Origin: Streptomyces sp. NBC_00094
GTDB lineage: Bacteria > Actinomycetota > Actinomycetes > Streptomycetales > Streptomycetaceae
DNA length: 64,000 nucleotides
Assembly: GCF_026343125.1 (NCBI RefSeq)
Contig: NZ_JAPEMB010000001.1
Span: 1-64,000, forward strand
Reading direction: 5' to 3'
The translations under genes and the position numbers were made by a program. Within the stretch, counting starts at the first letter, position 1, and each line of letters begins with the position of its first letter. Below are positions 53,628 through 63,032 of the stretch, one piece after another. The notes under the pieces are model-generated. The model searched no databases. It was not told the DNA's origin and saw nothing but the letters and a program-made list of their open reading frames with translations.

Positions 53628-54687
53628 GCCTCCCGGGGCAGTTGCACAGTGACGTGGCCAGTGCACGAGAATCATTGGGGCCGGGAAGTGCGTCGCCCTC
53701 TGTGTGCAGGAGGGCCAGGGACTGAGCGCGGAAGGCCGCCGGGGTGATGCCGTAGGCATCCCGGAAGCCCCGACTGAACGCGGACGCATGGGTGAAGCCG
53801 CGCTGGGCGGCGACGGCGTACACGGGCAACCCTTGGTGCAGGGGGTCTGCCAGGTCCTGGCGTGCTCGCGCGAGTCGCTGCTGTTGCAGGAACCCTGTCA
53901 CTGTCGCCCCGTCGCCTTCCTGCTGAAACAGGCGGTGGAGGTAGCTGACGGAGATGTGGTGGGCGGCGGCGATCGTGGAGACATCCAGCCGCGGGTCGTC
54001 GGCGTTGCTTCGTATGAAGGCCATGACGCGGAGCGTCAGGGTGCGTCGGTGGGTCTCCGGGGCCAGAGACCGGTCGGCGTCGAGGACACCGGTGAAGAGC
54101 GAAGCGACGAGGTCGGCCAGCACGGTGCTCAGGCGTGGGCCGTCGGCCGGCTGGTAGGAGTGGCTGTCCCTGGCTATCTGGTCGAGGAAGGTTGCCAGCA
54201 GGGCCCCCATGCCGCCTCGGGACGAGATGCGCTTACCGACGACCTGGGTGGCGATACGCGGGGGCAACGGAAGGAGATCTTTGGGGATTTCCACTCCTAT
54301 GACCTCGACTGAATCCCGGATGGAAGTGATTTCGAACGCGCGCGAGGTGTCGCTGGTGTGGTACTCGAAAGCGTTGTGCGCGACGCTGTCCTTTCCTCGG
54401 GTGACTACTCCAGTCCCGCGCTTGATGAGCGAGAGGTGGAAGGCCTCGGGGTCTGACTGCCTTATCAGTTTCGGCGTGCGTCGCCACGCGAGGGGATTAC
54501 ATTCCAAAGGGTAGACGGTTAATTCCCCCAGAGATATCGTGCGCTGGTTCACCCAGAAATCGTCCGCATAATCGCTCTGCAGGTCCAGGGGGGCGTGAGT
54601 CTTCGACATGAGCTCTCGCCAGCACTCGAACCGTTCGGCGGGCGGCAAGTCGGAACTGCGAAACGTCATCTCGGGCAGCATGCCCAT
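53557..54687 (-). CDS. AraC family transcriptional regulator
   Basis: A 376-residue regulator. Residues about 20-190 are the AraC-binding-like domain (P-P-A-E-R-F-E-C-W-R-E-L, typical of the AraC_binding_2 type). The double helix-turn-helix follows: V-S-T-I-A-A-A-H-H-I-S-V-S-Y-L-H-R-L-F, then A-V-A-A-Q-R-G-F-T-H-A-S-A-F-S-R-G-F-R-D-A-Y-G near 300-325. The last 30 residues are odd (W-W-A-P-R-L-V-R-G-R-G-G-R) and read across the IstB fragment, so the natural stop was probably lost. Several near ATGs make the start uncertain. Confidence 0.88.
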   Translation of the reverse strand: MGMLPEMTFRSSDLPPAERFECWRELMSKTHAPLDLQSDYADDFWVNQRTISLGELTVYPLECNPLAWRRTPKLIRQSDPEAFHLSLIKRGTGVVTRGKDSVAHNAFEYHTSDTSRAFEITSIRDSVEVIGVEIPKDLLPLPPRIATQVVGKRISSRGGMGALLATFLDQIARDSHSYQPADGPRLSTVLADLVASLFTGVLDADRSLAPETHRRTLTLRVMAFIRSNADDPRLDVSTIAAAHHISVSYLHRLFQQEGDGATVTGFLQQQRLARARQDLADPLHQGLPVYAVAAQRGFTHASAFSRGFRDAYGITPAAFRAQSLALLHTEGDALPGPNDSRALATSLCNCPGRLSRLWWAPRLVRGRGGRSWCRIR

Positions 54688-55026
54688 GTGTCTACAGCAG
54701 CGAAAGCCACCCGGACAAGGAGTTCCGCGGTGTGGCGCGCACGGGGTCGGCGACCGGCACCCGAATCAGGCATTCCCCCTCCGGCCAGTAATCCGGAATT
54801 AAACCTTCAGGGGTTCAGTCAGAACGGCGGTGTCGACTGCCCGTCAAGACACTGTGCATCCTCCGTCAATGCGTTTCCTGTCGAGAATTGGGAGAGTGGG
54901 TCTCGGATCGAGGGCGGAGATGACGACCGCCGAGGAGCAGGCCTCCCTCTTTCGGAAGGCTTCCTTCATATCCATATTGCCGACCGCTTCGGTGCATTCA
55001 CCCGAACCGATGACGAGGACAGCCCC
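54688..55026. other. Divergent intergenic region
   Basis: Should contain promoters for the AraC-type gene and the secreted-protein gene. No clear operator was assigned. Confidence 0.45.
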
Positions 55027-55545
55027 TTGAAGACACGCAAGATGATGCTCCGCACCGCCGGCGCGGCCCTGGGCGCGGGCGCCCTGGCCTGGCTCGCCGT
55101 CGGTGGCGGGACCTCGTTCGTATCCACGCAGGAGCGCCCGGCCGCGATGGCGGTGGTCGCCGAGGCGGGGCCCGGTTACGCGATCGAGGACTTCGGCTAT
55201 CCGAACGCCGACCGGATCCTGGTGGAGCGGGGCATCACGCTGAAGCGCGGGGACGGCCACATCACGCTGGCCGACTGCGGGAGCGCAACCGACCTGCTGG
55301 AGGTCTGGTCCCGCGCCAACGACAAGATCTGTTTCCGGGTCACCGGCATAGCCGGCTACCTGAGTCTGGAGATTCCCTCGGTGTTCGCGGTGAAGGGCAA
55401 CAGCTACTCGGCGACGGTCGACATGACCACCGGGACCGAGGAGAAGTCCTTCGACGTGAACAAGAACGCCTGGACCTCCGTCGGCGAGAGCGCCGACGAC
55501 CAGGGGCGCGACTTCATGCTCATGGAGATCCGCACGTCCAAGTAG
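55027..55545 (+). CDS. Small secreted protein, first gene of the ALF-repeat locus
   Basis: A 172-residue protein from the TTG at 55027 (GAGGA about nine bases upstream), or slightly shorter from ATG 55042. A signal peptide (K-T-R-K, then an Ala/Gly/Leu core) covers the first 35 or so residues. The mature part has G-Y-A-I-E-D-F-G-Y-P-N-A-D-R-I-L, then G-D-G-H-I-T-L-A-D-C and C-F-R-V-T-G-I-A-G-Y-L-S-L-E-I, with two Cys that could pair. It ends M-E-I-R-T-S-K. Family unknown to me. It lies 130 bp upstream of the pseudoprotease. Confidence 0.75.
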   Translation: MKTRKMMLRTAGAALGAGALAWLAVGGGTSFVSTQERPAAMAVVAEAGPGYAIEDFGYPNADRILVERGITLKRGDGHITLADCGSATDLLEVWSRANDKICFRVTGIAGYLSLEIPSVFAVKGNSYSATVDMTTGTEEKSFDVNKNAWTSVGESADDQGRDFMLMEIRTSK

Positions 55546-55870
55546 CACTGCAGGGCGCCCCTGCCGCGCTCTTTACACCGCACCCCTTGAACCTGCCGGC
55601 CGATGCGTCGGCCCGCGCGCCGGCGTCCGCATCGCCATGGCTCCACGCCCGCGCCCTGTCTTCGAAGGAACAGACGTGTCCGCACTCCGTCCGCGTGCCG
55701 CGCGGATCTCCGGCCTCCTGGCCACCACCGCCCTGTTGTCGACGGCCCTCCTCTCCGCTACCCCGGCCGGCGCCGTCCCCGGCCCCGAGGCCGCCGCAGG
55801 CACACACCCGGCCGTGCTCCGGCTCGACCTCGGCGACGAGGCGAACTCCCGCGCCTGTACCGGAACACTG

Positions 55871-56742
55871 AGCTCTTTCAGAGTGGCCACTGATCGGGTG
55901 ACGGGCCAGCGTCCCGCAACGCACGAGGCTCCTGTGCCGTTGAGAGAGGTGTTCGACGTCTCAACTCATCAGCGCAGGAGCCTCGTTGGTTCCCTATCCT
56001 GCCGCACTCGACCTGCCTCATGCTCTGGTCGAGTGGGTATCCATGCTCATCGTCACCCGTGAGGGTGACCGCCGCTGCAAGCTGCCGCCCCACCAGCGTG
56101 CTCTTGTGGGCCTGGTCTACCTTCGCCGGCACGACACGCTCGCGCAGATCGCCGCCGGCTTCGGCATATCCGTCGGCACCGCCCACGCCTACGTCACGGC
56201 CGTCGTCGAGCATCTGTCCGGCCGGGCGCCCGGTCTCCTGCGGGTCCTGCGCGAGGCCGATCCGGACTACGTCCTGCTCGACGGGACGCTCGCTGAGTGT
56301 GACCGGGTCGGCGACAGCCGGGCGGACTTCTCGCAGAAGCACCGCCGTCACGGCGTGAACGTGCAGGTCGTGGCGGATGCCGCGGGCAAGCTGCTGTGGA
56401 TCTCGCCCGCGCTGCCCGGCCGCACGCACGACCTGACCGCGGCCCGTACCCACCGCATCATCCGGATCTGCGAACGCCAGGGCGTTCCCGTCCTCGCCGA
56501 CCGCGCCTACATCGGCGCCGGCCCCTGGGTGACCACACCGATCAGACGGCTTCCCGGCCGGGACCTCACCACGACCCAGCAGACGATCAACCGGGCCCTG
56601 TCGGCGGCACGGGCGCCGGTCGAACGAAGCATCGCAAGGCTGAAGTCCTGGCGAATCTTCCGCCGGGCCCGCTGCAGCCCCAACCGCATGACCGCCATCG
56701 CCGCAGCCATCCTCACCCTTGAGCGTCAACGCTGAAAATGCT
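55871..56742 (+). mobile_element. IS5-family element inside the S1 gene
   Basis: An 872-bp element with imperfect ends AGCTCTTTCAG (left) and CTGAAAATGCT (right). It is flanked by the 5-bp duplication CACTG (55866-55870 and 56743-56747). Precise removal restores the S1 reading frame, so the insertion looks recent. Confidence 0.88.
55986..56735 (+). CDS. IS5-family transposase (IS112-like)
   Basis: A 249-residue transposase, complete. It has an N-terminal helix-turn-helix ([19 protein letters not shown]), then [10 protein letters not shown] and [11 protein letters not shown] with the first Asp, [11 protein letters not shown] with the second, and [12 protein letters not shown] with the Glu. 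The TTG start with AGGAG upstream is likely; ATG 56043 is an alternative. It shares its layout with the deleted copy at 17081-17614. Confidence 0.9.
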   Translation: MVPYPAALDLPHALVEWVSMLIVTREGDRRCKLPPHQRALVGLVYLRRHDTLAQIAAGFGISVGTAHAYVTAVVEHLSGRAPGLLRVLREADPDYVLLDGTLAECDRVGDSRADFSQKHRRHGVNVQVVADAAGKLLWISPALPGRTHDLTAARTHRIIRICERQGVPVLADRAYIGAGPWVTTPIRRLPGRDLTTTQQTINRALSAARAPVERSIARLKSWRIFRRARCSPNRMTAIAAAILTLERQR

Positions 56743-57846
56743 CACTGGTCGACAGATTCTGGGTCCTGACCGCCGCGAGCTGCCTCGCCACCACCCCGGG
56801 AACCACCGTCCTCGCCGGCAAGCCGGCTCTCAAGACCACCGCCACGCTCAGCGACGGCAAGAAGATCGAGGTCGTCGAGGTCGCCCCCCGCGCGGACCGG
56901 GACGCCGCCCTCGTCCGCCTTGCCACGCCCGTCATCACGACCACACCTGCCCGCCTGTCGACCACCTTCTCGGTAGCCGCCGCCACGGCGGGCGGCACCG
57001 AACTGACGGCCGTCGGCTTCGGCCGCACCAAGACCGAGTGGGTACCGGACAAGCCCCACACCGGCACCTTCACCATCGACCCCGCCGCCACCACGGCCAC
57101 CACCCTCGCAGTCACCGGCAAGAACGGCGCGGCGATCTGCAAGGGCGATGCCGGAGGTCCGCTCCTCAACGCCTCCGGCGAGATCGTTGGCATCAACTCC
57201 CGCTCCTGGCAGGGAGGATGCATCGGAACCCCCGCCACCGAGATCCGCACCGGCGCCCTCTCCGTCCGCACCGACCTCCTCTCCGACTGGCTGCAGGAGG
57301 TCCGCCTCACCACCGCATCCCTCCAGAACAGCCTGAGCAATCGCTGCGCGTACGTCAGCTGGCGCACCCCCGAGAACAATGCCCCGGCCCAGCAGGTGGA
57401 CTGCGATCCGCAGTACGCCGACCAGGTCTGGAAGTTCGAACGGGTCGAGGGCGGATACCAGATCCGCAACCACAAGACCGACCGCTGCCTCGTGGTGTCG
57501 TGGAGCACTCCCCAGGACGGCGCCCCCGTCACCCAATACGACTGCCACCCGGAGTTCGGCGACCAGGTGTGGAAGCTGGAGCCGGTCGCCGGCGGCTTCT
57601 CCCTCCGCAACTCGGTGACCGACAAGTGCATGTACGTCTCGTGGACCACTCCGGGATGGGGGGCTCCCCTGCTCCAGGTCGGCTGTGACCCGCAGTATGC
57701 CGACCAGGTCTGGAAGATCTGATCCAGCCGCGCATCCGCGTCCCTGCCTCCCCGGGGGCCAGGGACGCGGGCGCACCCCTTCCCCTCTTTCTCCGTCCGG
57801 TGCGTGCCGCGCGGCACGCACCGGACGCTGATCCCGAAGGACCTTT

Positions 57847-60800
57847 GTGGACAGCACCTATTGGAGCCGACGCCGTGTGCTGGAGGCCATCGCGGCCACC
57901 GCGGCCGTCGCCGCCACCTCCAGTCTCGTACTCAATCCCCTGCCGGCCCGGGCGGCGGATGCCCCGCCCGCCGGCGACGATCCCTTCCGGCTTCCGGAGA
58001 CCGAGCGGGCGAAGGTCGTCCGGGCGTGGTTGCTGGGCGGACGGGCCGTCCGCGCCGCCGCCGCGGCCGCGCTCACCGGATCCGACGCCGACGTACGGGT
58101 CTTCCTCGACGTCCAGCTGGCCCGCGAGACGGCGCAGGACAACCGGGTCGCCGTCATGCGGGGCCTGGCGGCGGCCGGCAAGGGCACCCGCCGTGACGCC
58201 ACCGCTGCGCTCGACAACGGGGACTCGGCCATCGCCGCGTTTCTCGGCGGCGGCTTCAAGGCCTCGGTGCCAGAGGACCTGCGGGTCGCGACGGCCACGG
58301 TGATGAGCGTGGGCGGCAAGGCCGTGAACCGGGCCGGCAACGCAGCGCTGAACGACGGCGGCCAGGCCTCCCTGGAGGCCTTCCTCCTCGACGGCCAGTA
58401 CACGGCGCGGTTGGAGGACCTGCGGGTCGAGACCTCCAAGCTGATGTTCCAGGCGGGGCCGGAGGTGCAGAAGTACGCCGGCCAGGCGCTGTCCGGCACC
58501 GAGGACGACGTCGTGTGGTTCCTGGAGACCGGGCAGCACATCGCCCGCGCCCGCGACCAGGAGCGCGCGAAGATCGAGGAGCTCGTCGCCGTCGTCCAGC
58601 GCGAGGGCAAGAACGCCGAGGCCAGGACCCGGCAGGCCGAGGAGGCCGCCGCCCGCGCGGTGAGCGCCGCCGCCAAGGCCAGGGAGGCCGCCGAGAACGC
58701 CGCCGCCGAGGCGCAGGCGGCCCAGGACGACGTGGCCGCCGCGGGCCGGGCCGCACGCAAGGCCGGTGACGCCGCTAAGGGTGCCGCCGACGCCTCCCGC
58801 GTCGCCATCGACGCCTCCCACGCGGCCGTCGAGGCCTCCCGGCGCGCCTCCTACGCCTCCGCGGCCGCGAGCCAGGCGGCGGCCAGCGCGGGTTCGGCCG
58901 CGGCCGTCGCGTACAGGGCCGCGATCGCCGCGTCCAGGGACGCCTCCCAGTCGGCCGCCGCCAAGGACGCCGCCGTCGCTGCTCGTAATGCCGCTTCGAA
59001 GGCCCGCAGCGCAGCGCAGGCCGCCGACCAGGCGGCGGCCGCCTCCGCTCAGGCCGCCGGTGCCGGTGAAGCCGCCGCGTCCGCGGCGCGCAACGCCGCC
59101 GCCGCCGCGTCCGCCTCCGCCCGGGCCTCGGCCTCCGCCGGTGCGGCGCGCAACGCCGCCGCCAAGGCCAAGCACCAGGCGGAGATCGCCAGTTCCAACG
59201 CCACGATCGCCACCACCGCCGCCGGAACCGCACAGGCCCTCGCGCATGCTTCCTCCACCGCCGCACAAACCGCCCGCGACGCCGCGAACAACGCCGCCGC
59301 ACACGCCGACAAGGCCGCCGCGGCCGCCGAATGGGCCGTCCAGTATGCCGGCCAGGCGGTCGAATACGCCCACAAGTCGACCGAGTTCGCCGACGAGGCC
59401 ACCAAGGCGGCGAACACCGCCACCGAAGCGGTCGCCCAGGCCGTCGCGGTAGAGAAGGCGGCCCGCGAGGCCGAGTGGCAGCGCCTGAACGAGGACACGC
59501 AGCGGGCGGTCACGGAGATGCGCCTGCTCGCCCAGGCGGAGGCTGAGGAGCGGGCCGCGTACGACCTCAAAAAGACCCAGGCCGAGCAGACCGACCAGGC
59601 CACCAAGGAGCTCATCGCCCAGGCCGAAGCGGCCCTGCGCGCGGGGAACGCCACGAGCGCCACCGACCTCGGCCGCAAGGCCGCCCTCGCTCTGCTGGAC
59701 TCCACGGGAGGCTGGTCCCAGGAAGCCGCCCGCTACGCCCTGGCCGGGACGGACGCGGAGATCCACGCCTGGATCGACGTCGACCGGCGTATCGCCCAGC
59801 GGCAGGACGACCGGGAGTCCGTCCTCTTCCTCGCCCGGATCGCTCCGCCCGACGTCGCCTTCGCCGCCGCGGCGGCCCTTGAGAGCAACGACCCGGACGC
59901 GGCCGGCACCTTCCTCCGCGAGGGCGCCGTCCGGGCCGCCGCCATGGACAACCGCGTCGCGGTCGCCCGGGTCCTGAGCGAGGACCCCGGCCCGGCGGTG
60001 ACCCGGGCGGCGAACGCCGCCCTGGACTCCGGGACCGCCGAGGCGCTGTACGTGTTCCTCACCACGGGTCTCCAGCAGGCTCAGGAAGAGGACGACGCGG
60101 TGGCCACCGCGACGCTCCTGCGGACTGGTGGCCCCTACGTGAAGGCCCACGCCCAGGCCGCGCTGGAGGGCCCGGCGTGGATGCGCCGCAACTTCATCGC
60201 CTCGGTGCAGTTCGAGAGCGCGCAGCTCGACTTCGACTCGGCCACCCACATCGCCGCCATGCAGGGCGCGATCGCCGCCGCCGCGAAGATCGCCCACAAG
60301 GCGCAGGAGGACGCCGCCCGCGCCCAGGAAGCGGCGGCCACGGCGCGCGCCGCCGCCGCCGAGGCACTGCAGTGGGCGGACCGGGCCAGGGCTTCGGCCG
60401 AGCAGGCCGCCACCTCCGCCCAGCAGGCGAACACCCTTGCGGCCGACGCCGAGCAGTCGGCCAAGGACGCGCAGGCTTCGGCCGACCGGGCCGGTCAGGC
60501 AGCCGCCAGCGCCCGGCTCGCCGAGCGGTCGGCGAACTACTCCGTGAATCGAGCCATCCAATCGGCCCGCAGCGCCGTCGCCTCGGCCAACGCCGCGCAG
60601 AACTCCGCCGTCTCCGCTCGTGCCTCAGCGCTCCAGGCCAACCAGGACAAGGCCACCGCCGCGGCCGCCGCCAGCCAGGCGTGGCAGATCGAGGGCGAAA
60701 AACGCCACGCGGAGGTCGCGGCAGCGGCCAAGCAGGCCGCGGAGGCGGCCCAGGCGTCCAAGGACGCCGGAACCAACCCGTGCGACACGACCGCCAGCGA

Positions 60801-61239
60801 CAGCGTCAAGGTCGACCCTCCTGCGGCAGGGGACACCGACATCAAATGGTGGGCGGACGTTCTGAGCCAGGCCGGTATGATCGCCGGGCTGCTGGGGACC
60901 GGCGTCGGAATCGTCGGAATCGGCGTCGGCCTCTACTTCCCACCCGCCGGTGCGCTCCTCGTCTCCATCGGCACCACCCTCCGCGTCGGTGCCGCCGCGT
61001 TCAATTCCGCCAGCGCGATCCTGTACGGAATCGAATACGGCTGGACGAGCCGCGAGTTCATCGAGCAGGCAGCCCGTGCGGTGGGCAGCATCAAATCGAT
61101 CGCCCCGTCCGCGATAGTGACCCGCCTCACGGAGAAGGCCGTCACGAAGGGCGTCGAGGCCGTCAACGAAATCTCGACACTGGGACGCGAGGGCGTCTCA
61201 CCGATCGTCAGACGCATCGGGCGCTTCTTCCGCCGCTGA
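57847..61239 (+). CDS. Large exported ALF-repeat protein with hydrophobic C-terminal domain (possible polymorphic toxin)
   Basis: 1130 residues from the GTG at 57847 (GAAGGA site). The start has S-R-R-R-V-L-E-A-I and an Ala-rich core, a likely export signal. ALF repeats (A-x-x-A-L-x-x-x-x-x-x-V-x-x-F-L) occur at about residues 55-235 and again at 615-780. Each set is followed by very long Ala/Lys/Glu coiled coil. The last 140 residues change character: a Gly-rich hydrophobic hairpin (I-A-G-L-L-G-T-G-V-G-I-V-G-I-G-V-G, then G-A-L-L-V-S-I-G) and a basic end R-R-I-G-R-F-F-R-R. No nuclease motif is seen. I infer surface display and perhaps membrane insertion. Confidence 0.88.
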   Translation: MDSTYWSRRRVLEAIAATAAVAATSSLVLNPLPARAADAPPAGDDPFRLPETERAKVVRAWLLGGRAVRAAAAAALTGSDADVRVFLDVQLARETAQDNRVAVMRGLAAAGKGTRRDATAALDNGDSAIAAFLGGGFKASVPEDLRVATATVMSVGGKAVNRAGNAALNDGGQASLEAFLLDGQYTARLEDLRVETSKLMFQAGPEVQKYAGQALSGTEDDVVWFLETGQHIARARDQERAKIEELVAVVQREGKNAEARTRQAEEAAARAVSAAAKAREAAENAAAEAQAAQDDVAAAGRAARKAGDAAKGAADASRVAIDASHAAVEASRRASYASAAASQAAASAGSAAAVAYRAAIAASRDASQSAAAKDAAVAARNAASKARSAAQAADQAAAASAQAAGAGEAAASAARNAAAAASASARASASAGAARNAAAKAKHQAEIASSNATIATTAAGTAQALAHASSTAAQTARDAANNAAAHADKAAAAAEWAVQYAGQAVEYAHKSTEFADEATKAANTATEAVAQAVAVEKAAREAEWQRLNEDTQRAVTEMRLLAQAEAEERAAYDLKKTQAEQTDQATKELIAQAEAALRAGNATSATDLGRKAALALLDSTGGWSQEAARYALAGTDAEIHAWIDVDRRIAQRQDDRESVLFLARIAPPDVAFAAAAALESNDPDAAGTFLREGAVRAAAMDNRVAVARVLSEDPGPAVTRAANAALDSGTAEALYVFLTTGLQQAQEEDDAVATATLLRTGGPYVKAHAQAALEGPAWMRRNFIASVQFESAQLDFDSATHIAAMQGAIAAAAKIAHKAQEDAARAQEAAATARAAAAEALQWADRARASAEQAATSAQQANTLAADAEQSAKDAQASADRAGQAAASARLAERSANYSVNRAIQSARSAVASANAAQNSAVSARASALQANQDKATAAAAASQAWQIEGEKRHAEVAAAAKQAAEAAQASKDAGTNPCDTTASDSVKVDPPAAGDTDIKWWADVLSQAGMIAGLLGTGVGIVGIGVGLYFPPAGALLVSIGTTLRVGAAAFNSASAILYGIEYGWTSREFIEQAARAVGSIKSIAPSAIVTRLTEKAVTKGVEAVNEISTLGREGVSPIVRRIGRFFRR

Positions 61240-61314
61240 TGGGCACCAGGGACGCTCCCGGACACCGGGAAGGCTCCAGCACCACCACCTGGGGAAAGAG
61301 ACCAGCGAGAGAAC

Positions 61315-61535
61315 ATGCCCCATCAGATCGACACGGCGATGCGGCAGCAGCTCGATGCTGTCTACCGCCACCCCGGCCACGACCTGCGCCCCGACGGCCT
61401 CGACCGCCTTATCACCGGAGGCGTCAGACGGGGGCGCGTGCGCCGCCGCGCCCTGCTGACCACTGGCCTATTACGGCAACGACCTTCGCCGGCAGCTGTC
61501 TCTTCATTGCCCAGTATGCCCAGTATTTGCAGTGA
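61315..61535 (+). pseudogene. Small probable membrane protein, frameshifted
   Basis: From the ATG at 61315 the frame reads M-P-H-Q-I-D-T-A-M-R-Q-Q-L-D-A-V-Y, then G-L-D-R-L-I-T-G-G-V-R-R-G-R-V-R-R-R-A-L-L-T. A shift of one base near 61465 leads to A-T-T-F-A-G-S-C-L-F-I-A-Q-Y-A-Q-Y-L-Q and a stop at 61535. A basic stretch followed by one hydrophobic helix suggests a single-pass membrane protein, conceivably a partner or immunity factor for the ALF protein. Confidence 0.4.
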
Positions 61536-61574
61536 ACAAGAGGCCCTGCCTATCACATCGTACGTGGGGAGTTT

Positions 61575-62078
61575 TTGGACGTGTTATCTGCCGTTCGCAC
61601 CCGGAGCCGTCTGCGGGCCGCCACACTGGCCGGCCTCCTGGCCCTGTTACCTGTCGCTGCGACCAACGTCGCAATGGCCGAAGGGAATCCGACCACCCCG
61701 ACCAGCTCCGACTTCGACTCGTACTGGCCGCCGGAAAAGTGCGCCGACGCATCAGAAGAGTTCCGCTTCCGGTTCTACTACAACTCCGACTTTGGAGCAT
61801 GGGTGAACATCGGCCGCTCCATCTACGACCTCGCGGCGCTGAGCGAAGGTGGAACCGGCAGCAGCCAAGTGCTCATCTTGTGCGAAAAGGGCAACGGTGA
61901 CGGTAAGCGAGCGGCCAACAACTCCGCTTCGACCTACAACTGGTACCGCGACTACTGCTCGGTCGTCTACTACAAATCCGGTTACAAAGGTTTGGCCGAC
62001 CCGGTCTACCCGAACTCCGGAGGGAACCTCTACCACACGTACAATAACAACAAGTCGATTAAATTCAGCTCCTGCTGA
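61575..62078 (+). CDS. Secreted I36-like (crystallin-fold) protein
   Basis: A 167-residue protein from the TTG at 61575, or 165 from GTG 61581 (GGGGAG upstream). A signal peptide ends near residue 34 (A-T-N-V-A-M-A). The mature part has F-R-F-Y-Y-N-S-D-F-G-A-W-V-N-I-G-R-S and later Y-Y-K-S-G-Y-K-G, then Y-N-N-N-K-S-I-K-F, the pattern of peptidase inhibitor I36/crystallin-like Streptomyces proteins. Four Cys may form two bridges. It has a lower GC third position than its neighbours, suggesting transfer. Confidence 0.75.
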   Translation: MDVLSAVRTRSRLRAATLAGLLALLPVAATNVAMAEGNPTTPTSSDFDSYWPPEKCADASEEFRFRFYYNSDFGAWVNIGRSIYDLAALSEGGTGSSQVLILCEKGNGDGKRAANNSASTYNWYRDYCSVVYYKSGYKGLADPVYPNSGGNLYHTYNNNKSIKFSSC

Positions 62079-62089
62079 ATGGACGTCAC

Positions 62090-62150
62090 ATGATGCGCAC
62101 AAGCCGCCGCAGAACTCTCTTCATCGTGTTGGTCCTCGGCGGTACTGGAT
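62090..62150 (+). pseudogene. N-terminal stub of a lipoprotein gene
   Basis: ATG-ATG at 62090 opens M-M-R-T-S-R-R-R-T-L-F-I-V-L-V-L-G-G-T-G-C-A, a lipoprotein signal with a C at residue 21. About twenty codons in, the sequence becomes the antisense 3' end of the IS630-like transposase, so the gene was cut off there. Confidence 0.55.
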
Positions 62151-62940
62151 GTGCCGTAGGCCGCGTCGGATGCGCTGGACGAGGTGTTCGGGTGTGCTGA
62201 AGGCGACGTTGGAGAGCCAGCCACGTCGCAGCAGGGACCAGATCCCTTCGACGGGGTTGAGGTCGGGTGCGCAGGGCGGCAGGTAGTAGATGGTCAGCCA
62301 GTCCCGGCCTTGGGTAAACCTTCGCAGGTCAGCGGCCTTGTAGGCGTTGAGGTTGTACCAGACGAGCGCGATCGGGCCGCCGAACTGTTGGTGGGCGGTG
62401 ATCAGCAGGTCCCGGTAGTCGCGCCAGGAGAAGCTCTTGCGTCCGTCGCGTTGGCCGTAGTCCCGGCGCGGCCGGTAGATCAGCCTCGACCGGTGGCCGG
62501 GTTGGTACCAGGTCAGCGCGGCGATGGAGACCCGTCTGCGGGACCGGCCCCGGACCCGCACGACCGGTGTCCGGCCGCGCTGTGACCAGGTCTTGGCCTG
62601 CGGCGGCGTCATGGAGAATCCGGCTTCGTCCTCGAAGGCGAGCCAGGCTCCGCTCAACGCCGCGAGTCTTCCGCGCATGGCCACACCTCCTTGACCCACC
62701 CGGCCACCGCGGCGTCGTCCCGCTCGATCGCGCGCCGGGCCGGGACCTGGCAGGACCAGCCGTTACGCACCAGCCTGCTTCCGCACGTCCTGGATGGTGG
62801 AGCTCATGTGGAAGCGCCGGCCGATCAGCATCTTGATCCGCGCGAGCGTCCATCGCTGGTCCTCCCAGCCGTGGGCGGCTGGTCCCTTGGCCAGCTCCGC
62901 CTCCAGCTACGCGAACTGCTTCTCGCTCAGTGAGTGACTC
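62145..62940 (-). pseudogene. IS630-family transposase pseudogene
   Basis: The good part (62699 to 62145) reads F-E-D-E-A-G-F-S-M-T-P-P, Y-N-L-N-A-Y-K-A-A and Y-L-P-P-C-A-P-D-L-N-P-V-E, the DDE signature of IS630/Tc1. The 5' part (to about 62940) has W-T-L-A-R-I-K-M-L-I-G-R-R-F-H but contains in-frame stops and a frameshift. The 3' end breaks off at L-R-H-I-Q-Y-R-R. It is therefore inactive at both ends. Confidence 0.85.
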
Positions 62941-63032
62941 TGTCGGGGATCTTGAGGTTCCAGAGACAGGGCTGTTGGGGGTTCGGGACACTCTGGGTGG
63001 TTCGGTGCAGTCCTGACTTCCTGGGGTGGCCA

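Larger units (their letters stand above)
55676..57722 (+). pseudogene. Secreted trypsin-fold (S1) protein with lectin repeats, catalytic residues replaced, disrupted by an IS
   Basis: The GTG at 55676 has a GAAGGA site and starts a signal peptide. Joining 55676-55870 to 56748-57722 with one CACTG restores T-G-T-L-V-D-R-F-W-V-L-T-A-A-S-C-L. The usual catalytic T-A-A-H-C is T-A-A-S-C. D-A-A-L-V-R-L keeps the Asp. C-K-G-D-A-G-G-P-L replaces the catalytic Ser by Ala. So it was a non-catalytic S1 fold even before the insertion. From about 57310 three lectin-like repeats follow (C-D-P-Q-Y-A-D-Q-V-W-K). The insertion stops translation inside the IS. Confidence 0.9.

Noticed and set aside
57529..60561. 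A 1010-codon antisense frame across the ALF gene
   Set aside because: Low complexity Gly/Arg/Leu text caused by the Ala-rich repeats on the other strand; no start signal.
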